From Chloroflexota bacterium (GTDB lineage: Bacteria > Chloroflexota > Anaerolineae > Aggregatilineales > Phototrophicaceae), in assembly GCA_028873975.1 (NCBI GenBank), contig JAPPMO010000049.1:48934-112933 (forward strand): a DNA stretch of 64,000 bases. Direction: 5' to 3'. Position 1 is the stretch's first letter. The number at the start of each line of letters is the position of its first letter. The translations under genes were made by a program, and so were the position numbers. The notes under the pieces were generated by a model that was not told the DNA's origin, did not search any database, and saw only the letters and a program-made list of their open reading frames with translations. Positions 45,413 to 55,407 of this stretch are shown in pieces.

Positions 45413-46797
45413 CTGGCAACAACAACTAGCGGATCATGCGCCGACGCCGGCGACTGTTCTTCCCGAGGCAGCCGCGCCTGCATGCTCCAGGGACCGGTCC
45501 AGGTCACTTCAACCTGCGCCAGTTTGCCTTTCCAGTCGCCTTCCGCTTCGAAGAATACGAGTTTGTTCTGAGGACTGCGGGCGCGCCATCGCCCCTTGTG
45601 ATTGTCCTCAACCAGGACCTCGACCATTTGGCCCAGGTATTGCGAATTGATCTCCGCGACTACCTGCGCCTGCAAATCCTCCAGCATCTTGTGGCGCTCG
45701 CGCTTTTCTTCGTCCGCGACATCGTCTTCCATTCGACGCGCGCTCACCGTTTGCGGGCGCGGGCTGTAACGCGCCAGATGCGCCTTGTCGAGTTTTAGCT
45801 CTTCCAACACGTTATATGTCCCCATGAACTGCGCGCGCGTTTCGCCCGGGAAGCCGACGATGATGTCGGTGTGGATAGCCACGTCTGGGATGATTTTACG
45901 AATCTTGCTTACCAGCTTGCGATATTGCTCGGTCGTATATCCGCGTCGCATCCGCGCCAGCACTGCGTCATCGCCGGCTTGGACCGGCACTTCAATATGC
46001 GGCATTACCCGAGGCAAATCAGCCACTGTATGCAGCAGCTTGTCGGTCATCCAATTAGGGTGGCTGGTCAAGAAGCGAATCCTCTCAATGCCAGCCTCTT
46101 CAGCAATCTCGTGGGTGACCCGCAGCAGGTCCGCCAGATCCGGTCCATCCGGAATGTCCTTGCCGTATCGGTCCACGATCTGGCCCAGGAGCGTAACTTC
46201 TTTGACGCCCTGCGCCCCCAAACTGCGAACATGGGCGACGATCTCGCCGACGCTGCGGCTGCGTTCGACGCCGCGTCGAAAGGGAATGATGCAGAATGTG
46301 CAGGCATGCGAACACCCATATACGATTGGCACATGCGCCGTGACCAATTGCCCGCGTTCATGCCGCGGTAAAATGAGTTGACCATCCTGCAAGGCGTCCC
46401 GATTTTGACGGGCCCGCGCCTCAAGCTGCAGGACTTCGGCTTCATCCATGCGCTCTTCAAGGAAACTGACCATCGGGGACGGGTCGGAGGGCGGCATGAA
46501 GACATCGACGTAGGGCAGGCGCTGGCGCATCCAAAGGGGATCGCGCACGCCAACCATACAGCCCATAACGCCAATTACCTTGTCCGGATGGATCTCCTTT
46601 AGCTTGCTCAACAAGCCCAGACGCCCCAATCCTTTGTCCTCGGCGCTCTGCCGCACGACGCAAGTATTGACCACCATGATGTCGGCGTCTTCGCCATGCT
46701 CTGTCGAACGATGCCCCAGCTTTTCCAACTCTGAGGCCAGCAGTTGGGAATCTGCAACGTTCATTTGGCAACCAAGGGTCCAGATGTGATATCGCAT
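45409..46797 (-). CDS. miaB: tRNA-2-methylthio-N6-dimethylallyladenosine synthase
   Basis: About 462 residues from ATG 46797 (a TTG two codons earlier is possible). N-terminal cluster cysteines C10, C46 and C80, then the radical-SAM triad C162-x3-C166-x2-C169 (GCSHACTFC) and a C-terminal TRAM domain (VEVLVEDNHKGRWRAR). The LGQIVDRYGKD motif differs at one site from the common LGQNV form. Adds the methylthio group to i6A37 of tRNAs. Its stop overlaps the lipoprotein gene start. Confidence 0.94.
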   Translation of the reverse strand: MRYHIWTLGCQMNVADSQLLASELEKLGHRSTEHGEDADIMVVNTCVVRQSAEDKGLGRLGLLSKLKEIHPDKVIGVMGCMVGVRDPLWMRQRLPYVDVFMPPSDPSPMVSFLEERMDEAEVLQLEARARQNRDALQDGQLILPRHERGQLVTAHVPIVYGCSHACTFCIIPFRRGVERSRSVGEIVAHVRSLGAQGVKEVTLLGQIVDRYGKDIPDGPDLADLLRVTHEIAEEAGIERIRFLTSHPNWMTDKLLHTVADLPRVMPHIEVPVQAGDDAVLARMRRGYTTEQYRKLVSKIRKIIPDVAIHTDIIVGFPGETRAQFMGTYNVLEELKLDKAHLARYSPRPQTVSARRMEDDVADEEKRERHKMLEDLQAQVVAEINSQYLGQMVEVLVEDNHKGRWRARSPQNKLVFFEAEGDWKGKLAQVEVTWTGPWSMQARLPREEQSPASAHDPLVVVAS

Positions 46798-46956
46798 GTT
46801 CAAAGTTTCGCTTGATCGCTACCGGATGCCGCTATTCTAGCCGAGGCGCGGAAAAGGGTCAATGCGCCCTGCTCTCGTTCAGTCGCGACAGCGCGCTGCC
46901 TGCCTCGGAAAGACTTCAAACAGCAAACACAAGCGACCGCGAGTTCCCCGCGCTGT

Positions 46957-49524
46957 TTATGCCCAAACGATTTTCTGCGGCATGAACAAACTATGCAAAT
47001 GGTCGTGGTATGGCAGTATTCTCACGGAAAAACCGACGTTGCCAGTCGTGTCATAGGTGTGTTCGGTAACGAAGGTGTATATGTTGTCGCCGTCTTCGGA
47101 TACGATCGCCATATCGACCGACTGTCCTTCTCGGATATTGCCGATGGTATCCAGCATACCGTAATAGAGTTGCACGCGAACGTCGCAAGGCTGCAAATCG
47201 CCAAGCCTGACAAGGGCGCGCACTTCCGCCTTGCTGCCAATTTCGACGTCCCCGCTGTCGATATCCACCTCCAATACCGCGACATCGGACCAGACCCGGT
47301 CGAGCTTTGCCTTCCAGTCCGCGAATTGAACCGCGTCCGCGAAGCCGCAAGCGCTCATGTCTTGACTGACGAGATAGCGAGGGATATAGAACTCTTCGGT
47401 GTATTGCTGCACCATGCGATGCGTGTTAAAGACCGGGGCCAGGCGCCGCATGCTGCGCTTGACACGACGAATCCAGTCGCGCGGCAGCCCGTCGCGCGAT
47501 TGCCGGTAAAACAGCGGCACGATGTCTTGCTCCAGCAGATTGTAAAGCGCCTGGCTCTCGATATAGTCTTGATCAGCCCAATCGTGATCGGCATACTCCT
47601 CGCCATGACCGATTGACCAGCCAATATCGCGTCGGTAAGCCTCGTCCCACCATCCGTCAAGTATGCTACAGTTCAGACCCGCATTGTAGATCACTTTCAT
47701 GCCGCTGGTGCCGCTGGCTTCTGTGGGTCGGCGAGGATTGTTCAGCCAGATGTCGACGCCCTGCACCATGTAGCGCGCCACATTCAGGTCGTAATTTTCC
47801 AGGAAAACAATCGAATCGCGAAAATCGGGATCCCGCGCGACGTTGACGATGGTGCGGATGAATTCTTTGCCTTCGTTATCATGCGGGTGCGCTTTGCCGG
47901 CGAAGATGAATTGCACGGGTCGCTCCGGATCGGTGAGCAATTTGCGCAGGCGTCCCAAGTCGCGGAAGACCAATGTCGCACGCTTGTAAGTGGCAAAGCG
48001 GCGCGCGAAGCCGATCGTCAGGGCATCCGGATTCAGCACCTCATCCGCTTCTTCAATCGCTGTTTGCGAGACGCCGCGCCGCTGCAATTGCTCCCGCAAG
48101 CGATCGCGCGCGAAAGCCACCAGCCTTTCGCGGCGACGCACATGCGTCCGCCACAGTTCCGCATCCGGTATGCTGGACACGCCTTCCCAGATCTCCGGTC
48201 GCGATTCTTCCGCGCGCCAGGCTGGATCCAGGTAACGATCGAAAAGCTGCGCCATCTCCTGGCTGACCCAAGTCTGTACGTGTACACCATTTGTGATGGC
48301 TCGAATTGGCACTTCGTGAACCGGCACATTTGGGTAAACCCACTTCCACATATCGCGCGAGACTTCGCCGTGCAACCGCGCGACGCCGTTCGAGCCCGAC
48401 GACAGGTTCAGCGCCATCACCGACATGGAGAACAACTCGTGGTCGCCCATGTTTTCGCGCCCTAAATCGAAGAACTGATCGCGACTTAGCTCCAACTGAT
48501 GCATCAAATCCGTGAAATGCTCATCGATCAAATCGAAATCGAAGCGCTCCAGGCCGGCCGGGACGGGCGTGTGTATGGTGAAGACGCTGCTTGCCGCAGT
48601 CAGCGCCTTTGCCTGTTCGAAACTCAGCTGATGGTCGCGCATATAGCTGCGGATGCGTTCCAGCAGCAAGAAGGCCGAATGACCTTCGTTCATGTGATAA
48701 ATGTCAGCCTCGATACCGAGAGCGCGCAAAGCGCGCACGCCGCCGATACCCATCAGAATCTCCTGCCGGATGCGCGTGCGGCGATCGCCGCCGTAGAGGC
48801 GGTCGGTCAGGTTCCGGTCTTCTTCAAGGGCATTCTTGTCGATATTGGTATCAAGCAGGTATAGCGAAACCCGCCCCACTTGCACCTTCCAGATTTGCGC
48901 CCACAATTCACGACCCGGCAAAGGCACGGAGATCTTGATCGTCCTGCCGTCCGGTCCTGTCTGCAATGTGACCGGCAAGTTGACGTAGTCGTTGATCGGA
49001 TAGGACTCCTGCTGCCAGCCGTCGGCATTGAGATACTGCTGGAAATACCCTTCCTGGTACAAAATGCCCAGGCCGACCAGCGGGATATCCAGGTCGCTGG
49101 CGCTCTTGAGATGATCGCCGCTCAAGACGCCCAAACCGCCCGAGTAATTCTGCAAGCATTCCGTCAATCCAAATTCCATAGAGAAATAGGCGATGACAGG
49201 CTGGTGGGGCAGATCGCCGTACTTGTTCGCGAACCAGGTATCTTGTGATCGCATGTATTCGTCGTAAGAGCGGCAAACGCGCGCGTAGTGCGCCATGAAC
49301 GACGTGTCATCAACCAGCGCGTTAAGCCTTTCTTGGCTCATCCGCCCCAGCATCCATTCCGGATTATGCTGCGTTTCTTCCCACAGCTCGGGGTCGAGCC
49401 GCCGAAACAAGGAAATCGCTTCGTGATCCCATGCCCAGCGCAGGTTGTAGGTTAATTCGTGCAGGCGCCCCAACTGCCGCGGCAATTTGGGGGCGACTTT
49501 GACTCGCGCTACAGGTTGTACCAT
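46957..49524 (-). CDS. glgP: Alpha-glucan phosphorylase (short-N-terminal, archaeal/bacterial type)
   Basis: Protein of 855 residues, ATG 49524 behind TTGGAGCG. Belongs to the second phosphorylase type (TIGR02094-like): an N-terminal domain of unknown function (ELTYNLRWAWDHEAISLF), YFSMEFGLTECLQNYSGGLGVLSGDH, and the PLP region EASGTSGMKVIYNAGLNCSILDGWW. It releases glucose 1-phosphate from glucans, complementing the classical enzyme at 8716. It is divergent from the CBM48 gene at 49839, and glgC and glgA are within 6 kb. Confidence 0.94.
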   Translation of the reverse strand: MVQPVARVKVAPKLPRQLGRLHELTYNLRWAWDHEAISLFRRLDPELWEETQHNPEWMLGRMSQERLNALVDDTSFMAHYARVCRSYDEYMRSQDTWFANKYGDLPHQPVIAYFSMEFGLTECLQNYSGGLGVLSGDHLKSASDLDIPLVGLGILYQEGYFQQYLNADGWQQESYPINDYVNLPVTLQTGPDGRTIKISVPLPGRELWAQIWKVQVGRVSLYLLDTNIDKNALEEDRNLTDRLYGGDRRTRIRQEILMGIGGVRALRALGIEADIYHMNEGHSAFLLLERIRSYMRDHQLSFEQAKALTAASSVFTIHTPVPAGLERFDFDLIDEHFTDLMHQLELSRDQFFDLGRENMGDHELFSMSVMALNLSSGSNGVARLHGEVSRDMWKWVYPNVPVHEVPIRAITNGVHVQTWVSQEMAQLFDRYLDPAWRAEESRPEIWEGVSSIPDAELWRTHVRRRERLVAFARDRLREQLQRRGVSQTAIEEADEVLNPDALTIGFARRFATYKRATLVFRDLGRLRKLLTDPERPVQFIFAGKAHPHDNEGKEFIRTIVNVARDPDFRDSIVFLENYDLNVARYMVQGVDIWLNNPRRPTEASGTSGMKVIYNAGLNCSILDGWWDEAYRRDIGWSIGHGEEYADHDWADQDYIESQALYNLLEQDIVPLFYRQSRDGLPRDWIRRVKRSMRRLAPVFNTHRMVQQYTEEFYIPRYLVSQDMSACGFADAVQFADWKAKLDRVWSDVAVLEVDIDSGDVEIGSKAEVRALVRLGDLQPCDVRVQLYYGMLDTIGNIREGQSVDMAIVSEDGDNIYTFVTEHTYDTTGNVGFSVRILPYHDHLHSLFMPQKIVWA

Positions 49525-49838
49525 TGCTTCGCTCCAATTTTGTCGACGAATGAGTCAAGCGTCGGAAGCGTCCATTCTACCGTCAATCCATGACGATTAA
49601 AGCTCGAAAATGGAGTCGATAGCCATGTCCTGAAATTTTTCCTATTAGCTCTCGGCAAGCCGGCGCCGACCGCCTTGTTGTCGCATTTTGCGCGTATAGC
49701 CTTAGCAATTCCGCACAAAGAGATTGCTAATATTCTGTTATGGCGCTCCATATTACTTTAATGAGATGTTTCAGTATGATATGATGAAAATGTCGCCAGG
49801 CCGCATTGTGACCATCGCGCATCAATTGGAGAGCTTAG
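49525..49838. other. Divergent intergenic region, 314 bp
   Basis: Separates the second glucan phosphorylase (minus) from the CBM48 pair (plus). A weak plus-strand promoter, TTACTT (49753-49758) with TATGAT (49775-49780) at 16-base spacing, lies upstream of the first CBM48 gene. GGAGAG before 49839 is its ribosome binding site. Nothing else recognised. Confidence 0.45.
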
Positions 49839-50135
49839 ATGCTGAAGAAGAAATACTTGAAGAGGAAGGACATCTGCAAAGTGACCTTCTACACGGCGCC
49901 GGAACTCACTGCCGAATCAGTTGCCCTCGTTGGCGAATTCAACGACTGGAGCGAATCCGCCACGCCGATGACAGCGCTCAAAGACGGGCGCTTCAAAGCG
50001 ACTGTCGACCTGCCGCGAAACAAGCGCTATCAATTCCGTTATCTTATCAACGAATGCGAATGGGATAACGACTGGGCGGCTGATCAGTATGTCCCTAATC
50101 CCTTTTACGGAGATAATTCAGTAGTCGAGGTATAA
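49839..50135 (+). CDS. Standalone CBM48 (glycogen-binding) mini-protein 1
   Basis: 98 residues, ATG 49839. The whole protein is a single CBM48/AMPK glycogen-binding-like domain: VTFYTAPELTAESVALVGEFNDW, MTALKDGRFKATVDLP, YQFRYLINECEW and DQYVPNPFYGDN. Such domains bind alpha-glucans and usually are attached to branching or debranching enzymes. A 98-residue paralogue follows after 5 bases. With the adjacent glycogen genes it is probably a glycogen-binding accessory protein. Confidence 0.88.
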   Translation: MLKKKYLKRKDICKVTFYTAPELTAESVALVGEFNDWSESATPMTALKDGRFKATVDLPRNKRYQFRYLINECEWDNDWAADQYVPNPFYGDNSVVEV

Positions 50136-50140
50136 GCCTT

Positions 50141-50437
50141 ATGCTCAAAAAACGTTTCCTCAAGAGCAGGAATATGGTCCAGGTGACGTTTTATACCGCG
50201 GCGGCGCTCAACGCGAGCGAAGTCTGTCTGGTGGGCGACTTCAACGATTGGGACGAAACTGCAAGCCCAATGAAGGCGCTAAAGGACGGACGCTTCAAAA
50301 TCGTCCTGGAGCTCGATCCGGACAGCGAATTCCAGTTTCGTTATCTGGTCAATGGAGAGGAGTGGCATAACGATTGGGAGGCCGATCAATACGTGCCCAA
50401 TCCCCATGGGGGCGACAATTGCGTCGTTTGCACTTGA
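50141..50437 (+). CDS. Standalone CBM48 (glycogen-binding) mini-protein 2
   Basis: 98 residues, ATG 50141 behind GAGGTATAAG. Same length and domain as its neighbour (VCLVGDFNDWDETASPMKALKDGRF, FQFRYLVNGEEW, ADQYVPNP.GGDN), with the same start MLKK(R/K). The pair arose by tandem duplication. Both end in a hydrophobic strand (VVEV and CVVCT). Function inferred as glycogen binding. Confidence 0.88.
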   Translation: MLKKRFLKSRNMVQVTFYTAAALNASEVCLVGDFNDWDETASPMKALKDGRFKIVLELDPDSEFQFRYLVNGEEWHNDWEADQYVPNPHGGDNCVVCT

Positions 50438-50779
50438 ACCGGCGGCGCTTGGCAAAAGCTGCGCGCCGCGCTCCCAGCTGGATCCGACTACCCCGCCTCG
50501 ACAGGGAGGGAGCAGGTCCAAGATAAGACACCCGAGCTCCCGTAGAGAGATCAAGGGCGCGCTTGGCGTAACGCCATTCTATTCGTCACAGTAATCCCAA
50601 AAAACTGATGAGAATCTTGGAATCGCCGTTATTCTACCCCATCCCTAGCCCGCGCCTTCTCGGTCTCCCGCGTCACGGAGAAAGTATCCCGAAGCATCAG
50701 GGATGGGGAGCGTCGTTAGTAATTGGGATTATAATTGCTGAAAGAAGCGCAAGGGAAGCCGCCGGCTGCGGGTCGCAAG
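50438..50779. other. Intergenic region, 342 bp, with element B2
   Basis: Convergent gap between the CBM48 pair and the secreted protein. Element B2 fills 50588-50733. Small inverted repeats around 50490-50515 may act as a terminator for the CBM48 operon, but there is no T-run. Confidence 0.5.
50588..50733. repeat. Palindromic element B2
   Basis: Ends AGTAATCCCAA and TTGGGATTATA are inverted repeats. Inside are TGATGAGAAT, TTCTACCCCATCCC, CTCGGTC and ATCAGGGATGGGG, in the same order as in B1 (8343-8500). CCCCATCCC pairs with GGGATGGGG, so the middle forms a strong stem. Second member of a small repeat family. Confidence 0.65.
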
Positions 50780-51358
50780 CTAGCGCACTTTCCCGTAGAC
50801 CACTTGTCCGCCACCCATTTCGCTGCGAATGTCAGGCGTTCCAGCTTCACCGAAACTCGGCAATTTGACCCTGAATGTTTTCGAGACTTGGCCGCGCCGG
50901 CCATTCTCTTGGACAGCGCGCAGGCGGATTTTGAGCGTCTGATTCTCCGCATAGCCGCAATAATTCGCAAAGACCCATCTTCCGCTATCAAGAGCCCCGA
51001 CCGCGCCTCTGCGACCGTCGTCCCCAATGCGGGCCCATTTTGAATGATATGGCGCCTGTTTGCCATACATGCGCTCATCAGCAAACTTGGGCGCGTTATT
51101 GCCTACGGTCCAAACCCGCAGGGCGTATGCCCGAGAAGACCAAGAAGGCGATCCCCAAGAACTTATCTCTTCGGTCGGCGGTGACGCTCCGTCGACGGGT
51201 TCCCAACCCAATTCCACGCACCAGTAGCGACTGCCCTGCTCCGTGAATTCGCCAAACCAGACCCATTTTACATTTGGCACGGGCAACCGGTTTTTCGCCA
51301 TCACCGGCATAACAAGCATGAATACGAAAGATAGAGCCAGCAAAGTTCTGAATTTCAT
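50780..51358 (-). CDS. Secreted protein of unknown function
   Basis: Protein of 192 residues, ATG 51358. Signal peptide MKFRTLLALSFVFMLVMPVMA with cleavage after AKN-type site. The rest has no recognised motif; it contains several aromatic-rich strands (WVWFGEFTEQGSRYW, WSSRAYALRVW) and looks like a beta-sandwich, perhaps fibronectin type III-like. No neighbours point to a role. Open frame, signal peptide and codon usage support a real gene. Confidence 0.7.
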   Translation of the reverse strand: MKFRTLLALSFVFMLVMPVMAKNRLPVPNVKWVWFGEFTEQGSRYWCVELGWEPVDGASPPTEEISSWGSPSWSSRAYALRVWTVGNNAPKFADERMYGKQAPYHSKWARIGDDGRRGAVGALDSGRWVFANYCGYAENQTLKIRLRAVQENGRRGQVSKTFRVKLPSFGEAGTPDIRSEMGGGQVVYGKVR

Positions 51359-51452
51359 GTTGTACCTTTCTCACTGCGTTGAGATGAACAAAGTGCTTGC
51401 TAGCGAGCAAGTATACCGAATAGAGAGGCATTGCGCAACTTGATGCTCTTCC

Positions 51453-52232
51453 TCATCCATTGACCGTATTACGCCAGGAAACCAGCGCTTCGATTTTGGC
51501 GTAATCCGCGGGAAGCCCCATTGGCAAAATGAAGTGACTGGCGCCGGCCGCATGGTAAGCATCCAGGTTCTCCGGCACGTCCTGCTCGCGGCTGATTGAA
51601 ACGGTGCGCTCGATTTCCGCCGGGTCCCGCCCCACTGCCTCGCACCAGTTATCCAATATCCGACTCTTGCGCGCCCAGGTCTGCGGCGGACCGAAGCCAT
51701 TCCAAAGGTCGGCGAAGCGCGCGGTGATCTTCAGGGTTACTTTCTCGCCGCCTCCGCCAATCATGATGGGAATGGGATTGCGCACCGGCGCCGGGACCTC
51801 CTTGCCCATCCGCGCCTTGATGACGGGAAGCGCTTCTTCCAGGGCGCGCAGCCGACTGCCCGCGGTGCCAAATTCATAACCGAATTCCTCATAGTCCTTC
51901 TCGAACCAGCCCGCGCCGATTCCCAGGATCAGACGCCCCTTGCTGATATGATCCAGCGTATTGGCCATGTGCGTTAGCAAGGCCGGATTCCGATAGCTAT
52001 TGCAATTCACCAGCGTGCCAATTTCGACCCGCTTCGTCATCATGGCGATTGCCGTAAGCAGCGTCCAGGCTTCGAAATGGTTTTCATTGCCCTCGCCATA
52101 CAAAGGGAAAAAATGATCCCAGTTCCAGATCGAGTCGACTCCCAGCGCCTCAATCTCGCCAATAGCTTCCGCATAGGCGTCGTAGCTGACATGTTGCGGG
52201 TGCAATTGTACGCCTGCCTTAACCTTGCTCAT
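51453..52232 (-). CDS. LLM-class flavin-dependent oxidoreductase (F420 or FMN)
   Basis: About 259 residues from ATG 52232, with AAAGG nine bases upstream; the frame is open to 52256. Luciferase-like barrel features: VSYDAYAEAIGEIEALGVDSIWNWDH, ALLTHMANTLDHISKGRLILGIGAGW and IPIMIGGGGEKVTLKI. The style of GAGWFEKDYEEFG suggests the F420-dependent branch, so F420 may be made by this organism (inference). Adjacent to glgC but transcribed as a separate unit. Confidence 0.88.
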   Translation of the reverse strand: MSKVKAGVQLHPQHVSYDAYAEAIGEIEALGVDSIWNWDHFFPLYGEGNENHFEAWTLLTAIAMMTKRVEIGTLVNCNSYRNPALLTHMANTLDHISKGRLILGIGAGWFEKDYEEFGYEFGTAGSRLRALEEALPVIKARMGKEVPAPVRNPIPIMIGGGGEKVTLKITARFADLWNGFGPPQTWARKSRILDNWCEAVGRDPAEIERTVSISREQDVPENLDAYHAAGASHFILPMGLPADYAKIEALVSWRNTVNG

Positions 52233-52276
52233 GTCTTCGCACCTTTCATTTGTCATAGCAAAAATACATCAAAGCG

Positions 52277-53548
52277 CTAGTTTCGCCGCGACCGAATCCG
52301 GAAGTCCACTTCGGCGCCGGGCGGCACTGTCATATCATCGAAACGCGAAAAACTGGCATGCGTGCAGTCGGCGCCAACGACTGATCCCGCGCCAATGGTG
52401 AACTGCGGCGGGATGCGCGCGTTTTTGCCGATACTGGTTATCTTCAAATCGCCAATATCCTGCCAGGATCCGACTTTTGCCGCCTTGCCGATGACGGCGA
52501 TCTTGTCAATCAGCGCGCGTTCAATCACCGCACCGGTCTCGACATAGGCATCGTTCAGAACGACGGACTCCCGCAGGACCGCCCCCGGGCCGATAAACAC
52601 GCCCGGTGACAAAATGGAACGCTCGATGACCGCGCCCGCGCCGATCACCGAGCCGTCCGTGATCATGCTGTCGACGATCTGCGTGTCGGGACCGATGCGC
52701 ACCGGCGGACGTTCTTCGCTGCGGGTATGGATCACCCAGGTGCGATCGTTCAGATTCAGCGACGGCGGGCTTGACAGCAGGTCCATGTGCGCTTCCCAAT
52801 AGGCGTCGACCGTACCGACATCAATCCAGTATCCGCCGTAAGGATACGCGAAAACATTCATGTCCGCCGCGACCATTTTGGGCAATATGTCGTGTCCAAA
52901 ATCGTGGGACGAGGCGGGATCTTCCTGGTCCTCCTGCAGCGCGCGCTCCAAAACGCCGTATTCAAAAACATACACCCCCATATTGGCCAAATTGCCGGGC
53001 GGCTGGCTTGGTTTCTCAATAAACTCCGTGACCTTGTACTCTGCGTCGGTATCAACAATGCCAAATCGGCTCGCTTCGTCCAAAGGCACGCGAATGGTGC
53101 AAACGGTCGCGTCAGCGCCTTTATCACGATGATATTGCACCAGCATGTCATAATCCATTTCGTAAATGTGATCCCCGGACAAGATCAACACGTATTCGGG
53201 GCGACCTTGTCGCACAAAATTGAGGTTCTGCGCGACTGCGTCCGCGGTGCCGGCATACCAATCCGTGTCATAGCTGCCTTGATAAGGCTGCAGCAAACGC
53301 ACCCCGCCAGTGAAAGACCGATCCAGATCCCAGGGCCGCCCTTTGCCAATGTGGTCGTTGAGACTGTGCGGGCGATATTGCGTCAACACCAGCACATCAA
53401 AGACGTTGGAATTAACGCAGTTGCTCAGCGCGAAGTCGATGATGCGATACTTGCCGCCAAAGGGAACAGCCGGCTTGGCTCGCTTGATAGTCAATACACC
53501 CAGTCTCGTGCCCTTGCCGCCCGCAAGTATGATTGCTTTTATCTTCAC
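52277..53548 (-). CDS. glgC: Glucose-1-phosphate adenylyltransferase (ADP-glucose pyrophosphorylase)
   Basis: Protein of 423 residues. Nucleotide-binding [24 protein letters not shown], then the [14 protein letters not shown] motif, the [10 protein letters not shown] segment and a left-handed beta helix at the end ([20 protein letters not shown]). It makes ADP-glucose for glycogen. The start overlaps the glgA stop by 4 bases (53545-53548), so glgA-glgC is one unit. Confidence 0.97.
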   Translation of the reverse strand: MKIKAIILAGGKGTRLGVLTIKRAKPAVPFGGKYRIIDFALSNCVNSNVFDVLVLTQYRPHSLNDHIGKGRPWDLDRSFTGGVRLLQPYQGSYDTDWYAGTADAVAQNLNFVRQGRPEYVLILSGDHIYEMDYDMLVQYHRDKGADATVCTIRVPLDEASRFGIVDTDAEYKVTEFIEKPSQPPGNLANMGVYVFEYGVLERALQEDQEDPASSHDFGHDILPKMVAADMNVFAYPYGGYWIDVGTVDAYWEAHMDLLSSPPSLNLNDRTWVIHTRSEERPPVRIGPDTQIVDSMITDGSVIGAGAVIERSILSPGVFIGPGAVLRESVVLNDAYVETGAVIERALIDKIAVIGKAAKVGSWQDIGDLKITSIGKNARIPPQFTIGAGSVVGADCTHASFSRFDDMTVPPGAEVDFRIRSRRN

Positions 53549-55020
53549 GACTCGCTCCTCCGCGCCTGTAACCTGCTTCGCGCCAGTTTATAAAGCGCGA
53601 TATATTCGCCGCCGCTTTTTTCCCAGCTGAAATCCATCGACATGCCGCGCTTCTGCATACGACGCCAAGCCGCCGGGTTTTGGTAATAGACATCAAGCGC
53701 CCAATCCAGCGTGCCCCGCAGCGCCGAAACCTCTTGCCAATGGAAGACGAAGCCCGTACCTGTTTCCGCATCTCCATTATCGTAGTTTTCGACTGTATCG
53801 GCCAAACCGCCAGTTTCGCGCACCAACGGCAACGCGCCATATCGCATCGCCATCATTTGCCCCATGCCGCATGGTTCAAAGTGGCTAGGCATCAAGAATA
53901 AGTCGCAGCCGGCATAAATCTGATGCGCTAAAGCGCTGTCAAACTGCAGAAAGGCCGTGGCTTGGTCCGGGAAGTCTTGATCCAATTGCCAAAACGCGTA
54001 TTCCAGTTCGCTTTCCCCCGCGCCCAGTACGACCAATTGCGCGTCGCGCTCTCCAAGCAACTGACGCAGCGCTGGCAGAGCCATGTCAAAGCCCTTCTGC
54101 GCCGCCAGCCGGCTGACAATGCCAATGAGCGGCAGATCGGGCGCTACCGGCAATCTGGCAAATGACTGCAAATGCCCTTTATTGGGCGGGCGCTTCCCTG
54201 CAAAATCGCCGCTGTCGAAATTCTGGAACAAGCAGGGATCAGTGGCCGGGTTCCAAACCTCCGTGTCCAGTCCATTCAAGATCCCGCGCAAATCGGCGCC
54301 CCGTTTGCCGATCAGCGGGGCTAATTCGTAGCCGGCATAGGGATATTTGATTTCCTCGGCATAGCGCGGACTGACCGTCGATATCATTTCACTATATGCG
54401 ATGCCTATCCCCAACAAATTGTCCGTCAAATCAAAAGACGCCAAGTCGGTCTGCTCGCGACCGTCGATGCCCGCCTGAAACAAGAAGCCCCCGGCGTGAT
54501 TGCCTTGGTAAGCGATGTTGTGAATCGAGAGCACTGCCGCCACCGATGCCCATTCCGAGACGTCGCTGTTCGAGTGAACAAGAAAGGGCAGCAAGCTCGT
54601 GTGCCAGTCATTAACATGAAGCAATTCCGGGAACCAGTTGATTTCTTCCTTCAGCCGCCAAACCGCCGCCATCAAGGCTTGGTTGAGATAGATGAAGCGC
54701 TCCATGTCCCAATTCCACTGGGAATAAATTTCGCCTTCAAGTCCAAAATAGGGTGGCGACTGCAAAAGATAATAGGGCGTGCCGTCGTACAAGCAACTAT
54801 ACACCCTGACCTCGTTTGTCCCAAGGCGATGCGGGAAGTCGAACGAGGTCAGCGGTTCAATTGCGTATTCGACATGATTGATGAAACCATAGCCCGGGAT
54901 TATGACGCGCGCGTCTATCCCCAGCTTGCGCAGCGCGACCGGCAAGGAGCCAAGTACATCGGCAAGCCCGCCAACCTTGGCAAACGGGACCGCCTCCGCG
55001 CTTGTGAGCAAGACCTTCAT
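53545..55020 (-). CDS. glgA: Glycogen synthase (ADP-glucose, GT5)
   Basis: Protein of 491 residues. N-terminal [19 protein letters not shown] (ADP-glucose binding), [12 protein letters not shown], then the C-terminal GT-B half with [12 protein letters not shown] and the E-x7-E-type [28 protein letters not shown]. Elongates glycogen. First gene of the glgA-glgC pair, with the phosphorylase and CBM48 proteins nearby. Confidence 0.97.
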   Translation of the reverse strand: MKVLLTSAEAVPFAKVGGLADVLGSLPVALRKLGIDARVIIPGYGFINHVEYAIEPLTSFDFPHRLGTNEVRVYSCLYDGTPYYLLQSPPYFGLEGEIYSQWNWDMERFIYLNQALMAAVWRLKEEINWFPELLHVNDWHTSLLPFLVHSNSDVSEWASVAAVLSIHNIAYQGNHAGGFLFQAGIDGREQTDLASFDLTDNLLGIGIAYSEMISTVSPRYAEEIKYPYAGYELAPLIGKRGADLRGILNGLDTEVWNPATDPCLFQNFDSGDFAGKRPPNKGHLQSFARLPVAPDLPLIGIVSRLAAQKGFDMALPALRQLLGERDAQLVVLGAGESELEYAFWQLDQDFPDQATAFLQFDSALAHQIYAGCDLFLMPSHFEPCGMGQMMAMRYGALPLVRETGGLADTVENYDNGDAETGTGFVFHWQEVSALRGTLDWALDVYYQNPAAWRRMQKRGMSMDFSWEKSGGEYIALYKLARSRLQARRSES

Positions 55021-55407
55021 TCCTGGAACCGACTTTCGCTACCAGTTCCCGCCACGGCGATTGTAACTGAACATCCCCGTCATGAGTACAATAACTTGCG
55101 TCGCCTCGTTGCCAGCCTCAATGCCCTGTGCTAGTATCATATGGGTACACTACAGCCGCTCGGCGGCAGCGAATTTGGGCTACCGCGCTCACACAAAATA
55201 ATAAACTTTCTCGGCTACCGCAGATCGCGGTTCATTAAATAAGTGAACGACATCGTTCCATTGCGGACGTCAACAATTGTCCTTCTCTAATTTGACAAGC
55301 CCTTATTCGCGCGAGGAGAAGGCTTATCTTTTTTTGTGTGAGCGCGACATTCTTGCGGACGATTCGCCGCCGATTGGCTACCCCGATTTATCGGGTTGGA
55401 ATTGCTC
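55021..55407. other. Divergent intergenic region, 387 bp
   Basis: Separates glgA (minus) from the LysM/LTD gene (plus). It contains a palindrome GTTCA-TTAAATAAG-TGAAC at 55230-55248, a possible operator. No gene or repeat element is recognised in the rest. Confidence 0.5.
55230..55248. promoter_or_regulatory. Possible operator palindrome between glgA and LysM gene
   Basis: GTTCA and TGAAC flank an AT-rich 9-base spacer. The symmetry and location in a divergent region are compatible with a regulator site. No second copy was noticed. Confidence 0.35.
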
